From an uncultured Eubacteriales bacterium (GTDB taxonomy: Bacteria; Bacillota; Clostridia; Peptostreptococcales; Anaerovoracaceae), in NCBI GenBank assembly GCA_902790905.1, contig CADATO010000021.1, positions 1 through 32,594 of the forward strand: a DNA stretch of 32,594 nt, given 5' to 3'. Numbering within the stretch: position 1 is the stretch's first letter; each line of letters starts with the position of its first letter. Under the pieces are notes generated by a model. It was not told where the DNA came from and searched no databases. It saw nothing but the letters and a program-made list of their open reading frames with translations. This document shows positions 30,850-32,594 of the stretch, in pieces. Both the position numbers and the translations under genes were made by a program.

Positions 30850-32280
30850 TTACGGTCTGCAGATCGCTGCGATGTGACCGTTCGTGTAGGTAACGCTGGT
30901 GACGACGACACGTCCGTGGGAGGACGATGCGTGCATCAGCTGACCGTTACCGACGTAGATGCCGACGTGGTGGCTGCTGCCGGGGCCGCCGTACGAATAG
31001 AATACCAGGTCGCCGGGCTGTGCATTATGCCAGTTGGTGCCGATGTTCTTCGAGCTGAGGGCGTAGTACTGACCCGCTGCGTTGTGGGGCAGGTAGATGC
31101 CGCGCTGTCTCATCATGTACATGGTGAAGCCGCTACAGTCAAAGGCGTTCGGGCCAGCCGCACCCCAGACGTAGGGGCAGCCCATCTTGGATGCAGTCAT
31201 CTTGCCGCTGCTGTTCATCCAGTACCAGGTGGAGCCGGATTTGACGAACTGGTTGGTAGCCATCTTCCCGTCGGAAGCGATGTAATACCAGTTGCCGCCG
31301 GACTTGACCCACTGGCTTGCCGCCATTGTGCCGCTCGGGTTCATGTAGTACCAGTAACCGCCGGACTTGACCCACTCACCGGCTGCCATCGCGCCGCCGG
31401 ACTTCATGTAGTACCAGTAACCGCCGGATTTGACCCACTGGTTTGCCGCCATTGCGCCGCCGGAGTTCATGTAATACCATTTGTCGCCGGACTTGACCCA
31501 CTGCTTGTTGGCCATCGCGCCGCCGTTCTTCATGTAGTACCAGTTGCCGCCCGACTTGACCCACTGGCCTTCCGCCATGTAGCCATTAGCCAGAAGGTAG
31601 TACCACTGACCGTGGTCCTTCAGCCACATGCTCCTGTCGATCATGCCGTCGCTGCCAAGCCAGCGGCAGCCGTTGCTGTCTCTTGCCCAGCCGTTTGTCA
31701 GCATGGTGTTCTCAGCTTTGTAATAGTACCAGTTTCCGTCGACCAGTCTCCAGCCCATCGCCATGAAGATCTCATACGGGATGGTCATGGTGCCGGTGTA
31801 GTTCGGGCTGATGCCCTCAATCACGATCTGGTATTCGCCCGGGTAGAGCGGGCCTTCTACGACTTCGCCGTTGCTGTCGACATACTTGATGGTGTAGTCA
31901 ACACCCTCAACGAGGACAACTTCTTCGGCGGTTGCTTCTTCTTCGGTCACGGCTGCATCGTCTGCCGCTGCAATATCTTCTGCATCGCTGCTCAGCAGAG
32001 CCTCTGCTTCATCCGCTTCTGCGGTTACCGTGATGACCGGAACAGGCTTGATCGCGCTGCCGGTGTATGCGTATCTGCCCTGGACTCCTTCGAACGCTGC
32101 GCCTTCGAGACTGACCGGATCCGCCGCTTCTTCCGTTTCGTACGCAGCGACCGCTTCGCTTGTTGTCTCTTCATCTGTCTCTGCGCCGTAGGCGATTGCC
32201 GGGGTGACCATGCCGGTCAGGGTCAGCGCCATGGCGAGCAGGATGATCAAGGCTCTGTTTTTAGCTTTCATTGTCATCAT
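30850..32280 (-). CDS. Secreted NlpC/P60 hydrolase with choline-binding-type repeats
   Basis: The 476-residue protein is predicted to cut peptidoglycan stem peptides at the cell surface. Order: signal peptide (about 1-31, ending AIAYGA); an Ig-like domain (about 70-170; YTGSAIKP, GVDYTIKY, SPNYTGTMTI) split by an acidic Ala/Glu insert of about 35 residues; about nine 21-residue cell-wall-binding repeats (about 176-365; WVKSGGNWYYMKNGG type); and a C-terminal NlpC/P60 domain with PYVWGAAG, catalytic Cys382 in FDCSGF, His438 in HHVGIYVG and probably His450. The repeats bind choline or other wall polymers. Its terminator and upstream repeats indicate a single-gene unit. The first of three clustered ATGs is used; ATG4 is also possible. 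Confidence 0.92.
   Translation of the reverse strand: MMTMKAKNRALIILLAMALTLTGMVTPAIAYGAETDEETTSEAVAAYETEEAADPVSLEGAAFEGVQGRYAYTGSAIKPVPVITVTAEADEAEALLSSDAEDIAAADDAAVTEEEATAEEVVLVEGVDYTIKYVDSNGEVVEGPLYPGEYQIVIEGISPNYTGTMTIPYEIFMAMGWRLVDGNWYYYKAENTMLTNGWARDSNGCRWLGSDGMIDRSMWLKDHGQWYYLLANGYMAEGQWVKSGGNWYYMKNGGAMANKQWVKSGDKWYYMNSGGAMAANQWVKSGGYWYYMKSGGAMAAGEWVKSGGYWYYMNPSGTMAASQWVKSGGNWYYIASDGKMATNQFVKSGSTWYWMNSSGKMTASKMGCPYVWGAAGPNAFDCSGFTMYMMRQRGIYLPHNAAGQYYALSSKNIGTNWHNAQPGDLVFYSYGGPGSSHHVGIYVGNGQLMHASSSHGRVVVTSVTYTNGHIAAICRP
31186..31626 (-). repeat. 63-base tandem coding repeats (cell-wall-binding motifs)
   Basis: Seven consecutive in-frame units of 63 bases encode 21-residue repeats with the pattern W-V-K-S-G-x-x-W-Y-Y. 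The central units are very alike in DNA sequence, so copy number could vary by recombination. Two more divergent units precede them. Confidence 0.85.
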
Positions 32281-32347
32281 ATTCTAAGTTTTCTCTCCAC
32301 TTTGTAATCGCTTTTATGGAAAACGCGAATCGTCTTCCTCCACTACT

Positions 32348-32373
32348 ACCCTAAAGGCGATTGTTTTTAGGGT
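32348..32373. promoter_or_regulatory. Perfect inverted repeat ACCCTAAA-N10-TTTAGGGT
   Basis: Arms at 32348-32355 and 32366-32373 are exact complements. It lies about 70 bases upstream of the NlpC/P60 gene and overlaps a possible minus-strand TTGACC -35 box, so an operator or leader hairpin is plausible. Confidence 0.4.
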
Positions 32374-32392
32374 CAACGAATACAGGGAATGT

Positions 32393-32439
32393 TTCACACC
32401 ATCTTCACAAAAGTATAGATTGTGAAGATGTTCTTCACA
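32393..32439 (-). promoter_or_regulatory. TGTGAA repeats, WalR-like box, upstream of the NlpC/P60 gene
   Basis: On the minus strand TGTGAA occurs at 32404-32409 and 32393-32398 with five bases between, the 11-base spacing of response-regulator boxes such as WalR (TGTWAH-N5-TGTWAH; one mismatch per half). A 10-bp inverted repeat CATCTTCACA/TGTGAAGATG (32400-32409, 32421-32430) and another TCTTCACA (32432-32439) extend the cluster. Confidence 0.5.
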
Positions 32440-32478
32440 TTTCAATACGTTTTTATACTCGGAAGTTAACTTTAGTAC

Positions 32479-32497
32479 AAAAAAGACCCGCACTTTT
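32479..32497 (-). terminator. Half of a terminator hairpin, apparently cut by the IS insertion
   Basis: AAAAAAGACCCGCACTTT here copies the 3' half of a minus-strand terminator closely resembling the intact one at 30786-30813 (AAAAAAGACCCACACTTTC). The complementary arm is missing and is replaced by the end of the IS3-type element. Confidence 0.5.
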
Positions 32498-32525
32498 GAG
32501 GTGAGCCCCAAAAGTTAGACTTTTG

Positions 32526-32552
32526 CTCCAGCGAGAAATCGCTGGAGTTTTT
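32526..32552 (+). terminator. Hairpin with T run inside the IS end
   Basis: CTCCAGCGA and TCGCTGGAG form a 9-bp perfect stem with a GAAA loop, followed by five T on the plus strand. In an IS end such a terminator stops transcription entering from outside, protecting against unintended transposase expression. Confidence 0.7.
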
Positions 32553-32594
32553 CTATGCAGCTAATTGTTCAAGGCGGTATTGCATCGGGCTCCG
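32553..32594 (-). CDS. IS3-family transposase, C-terminal end (partial)
   Basis: The last 13 codons before the TAG at 32553-32555 read RSPMQYRLEQLAA, the typical SPxQYR end of the IS3-family transposase (DDE integrase, OrfB). The gene starts beyond the window. The identification rests on this short tail plus the IS-type inverted repeat right after it. Confidence 0.75.
   Translation of the reverse strand, partial: RSPMQYRLEQLAA

Larger units (their letters stand above)
32497..32594 (-). mobile_element. End of an IS3-family insertion sequence (runs off the window)
   Basis: The segment beginning near TGAGGTGAGCCCC and continuing AAAAGTTAGAC resembles the inverted-repeat end of IS150-type IS3 elements. 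It is followed by a 9-bp hairpin (32526-32534 with 32539-32547, GAAA loop) and the transposase 3' end. The other end lies outside the window. Confidence 0.75.

Noticed and set aside
31186-31626. Regular 63-base repeats as a CRISPR array
   Set aside because: The repeats are in-frame coding units without unique spacers and match cell-wall-binding motifs.
30874-32307. A 477-codon plus-strand frame opposite the wall hydrolase gene
   Set aside because: It is the antisense of the signal peptide, repeats and NlpC/P60 domain; its repetitive peptide only mirrors the 63-base coding repeats.
32314-32511. A 65-codon minus-strand frame upstream of the wall hydrolase gene
   Set aside because: It starts inside the IS end and runs through the regulatory repeats, with no ribosome site or familiar sequence.

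Overview
This window looks like chromosomal DNA from a GC-rich, anaerobic member of the Bacillota, most likely class Clostridia. The evidence is strong AGGAGG-type ribosome binding sites, a CsoR copper repressor, an RpiR regulator, a secreted NlpC/P60 protein with choline-binding-type repeats, a 3-aminobutyryl-CoA ammonia-lyase-like hotdog enzyme, fused Etf subunits and a nickel-type LarA racemase. Only mutY and the rpiR gene read left to right; every other gene reads right to left.

Left part (1-7.6 kb): housekeeping and stress genes. A stand-alone ATP-pyrophosphatase half of GMP synthase ends near the left edge, where tandem TGCTATCAA repeats suggest the border of an integrated element. Upstream of it in the same direction are a FlK-like thioesterase, a cupin and a zinc ribbon. 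msrA and mutY are divergent. mutY runs tail to tail into a LysR gene, whose terminator lies inside the mutY reading frame. An L-threonine aldolase-like gene follows, then two near-identical hotdog lyase genes, each with its own promoter and terminator.

Copper locus (7.8-11.3 kb): csoR and copA, with a perfect CsoR-type palindrome in the promoter spacer. CopA carries two extra metal-binding domains at its C-terminus. The last one has lost a helix and could also be translated alone from an internal start.

Middle (11.3-12.8 kb): two unrecognised small genes, a possible gene remnant and an intergenic foldback.

Right centre (12.9-30.7 kb): the main system, apparently one regulon for an imported organic (probably 2-hydroxy) acid. 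Operon 1 is GlcD-like flavin dehydrogenase, GlcF-like iron-sulfur protein, FGGY kinase, fused EtfB-EtfA and an FAD oxidoreductase. Operon 2 is TRAP transporter dctP-dctQ-dctM plus two class III aminotransferases. Operon 3 is an Ldh_2-type NAD(P) dehydrogenase and LarA. The divergent RpiR regulator sits at the head of operon 1. Five copies of the palindrome TGAAATNNNATTTCA lie at the promoters of operons 1, 2 and 3 and of rpiR. The inferred scheme is uptake by TRAP, stereochemical inversion by LarA, NAD-linked oxidation of one isomer by the Ldh_2 enzyme, and flavin/Etf-linked oxidation of the other. The substrate cannot be read from the sequence.

Right end (30.8-32.6 kb): a secreted NlpC/P60 hydrolase with WalR-like repeats upstream, then the end of an IS3-family element that seems to have inserted into a terminator hairpin.

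Across the window, the exact octamer GGAATCGC occurs 17 times (both strands, counted by eye) where about one is expected. It is a candidate highly iterated genomic motif.
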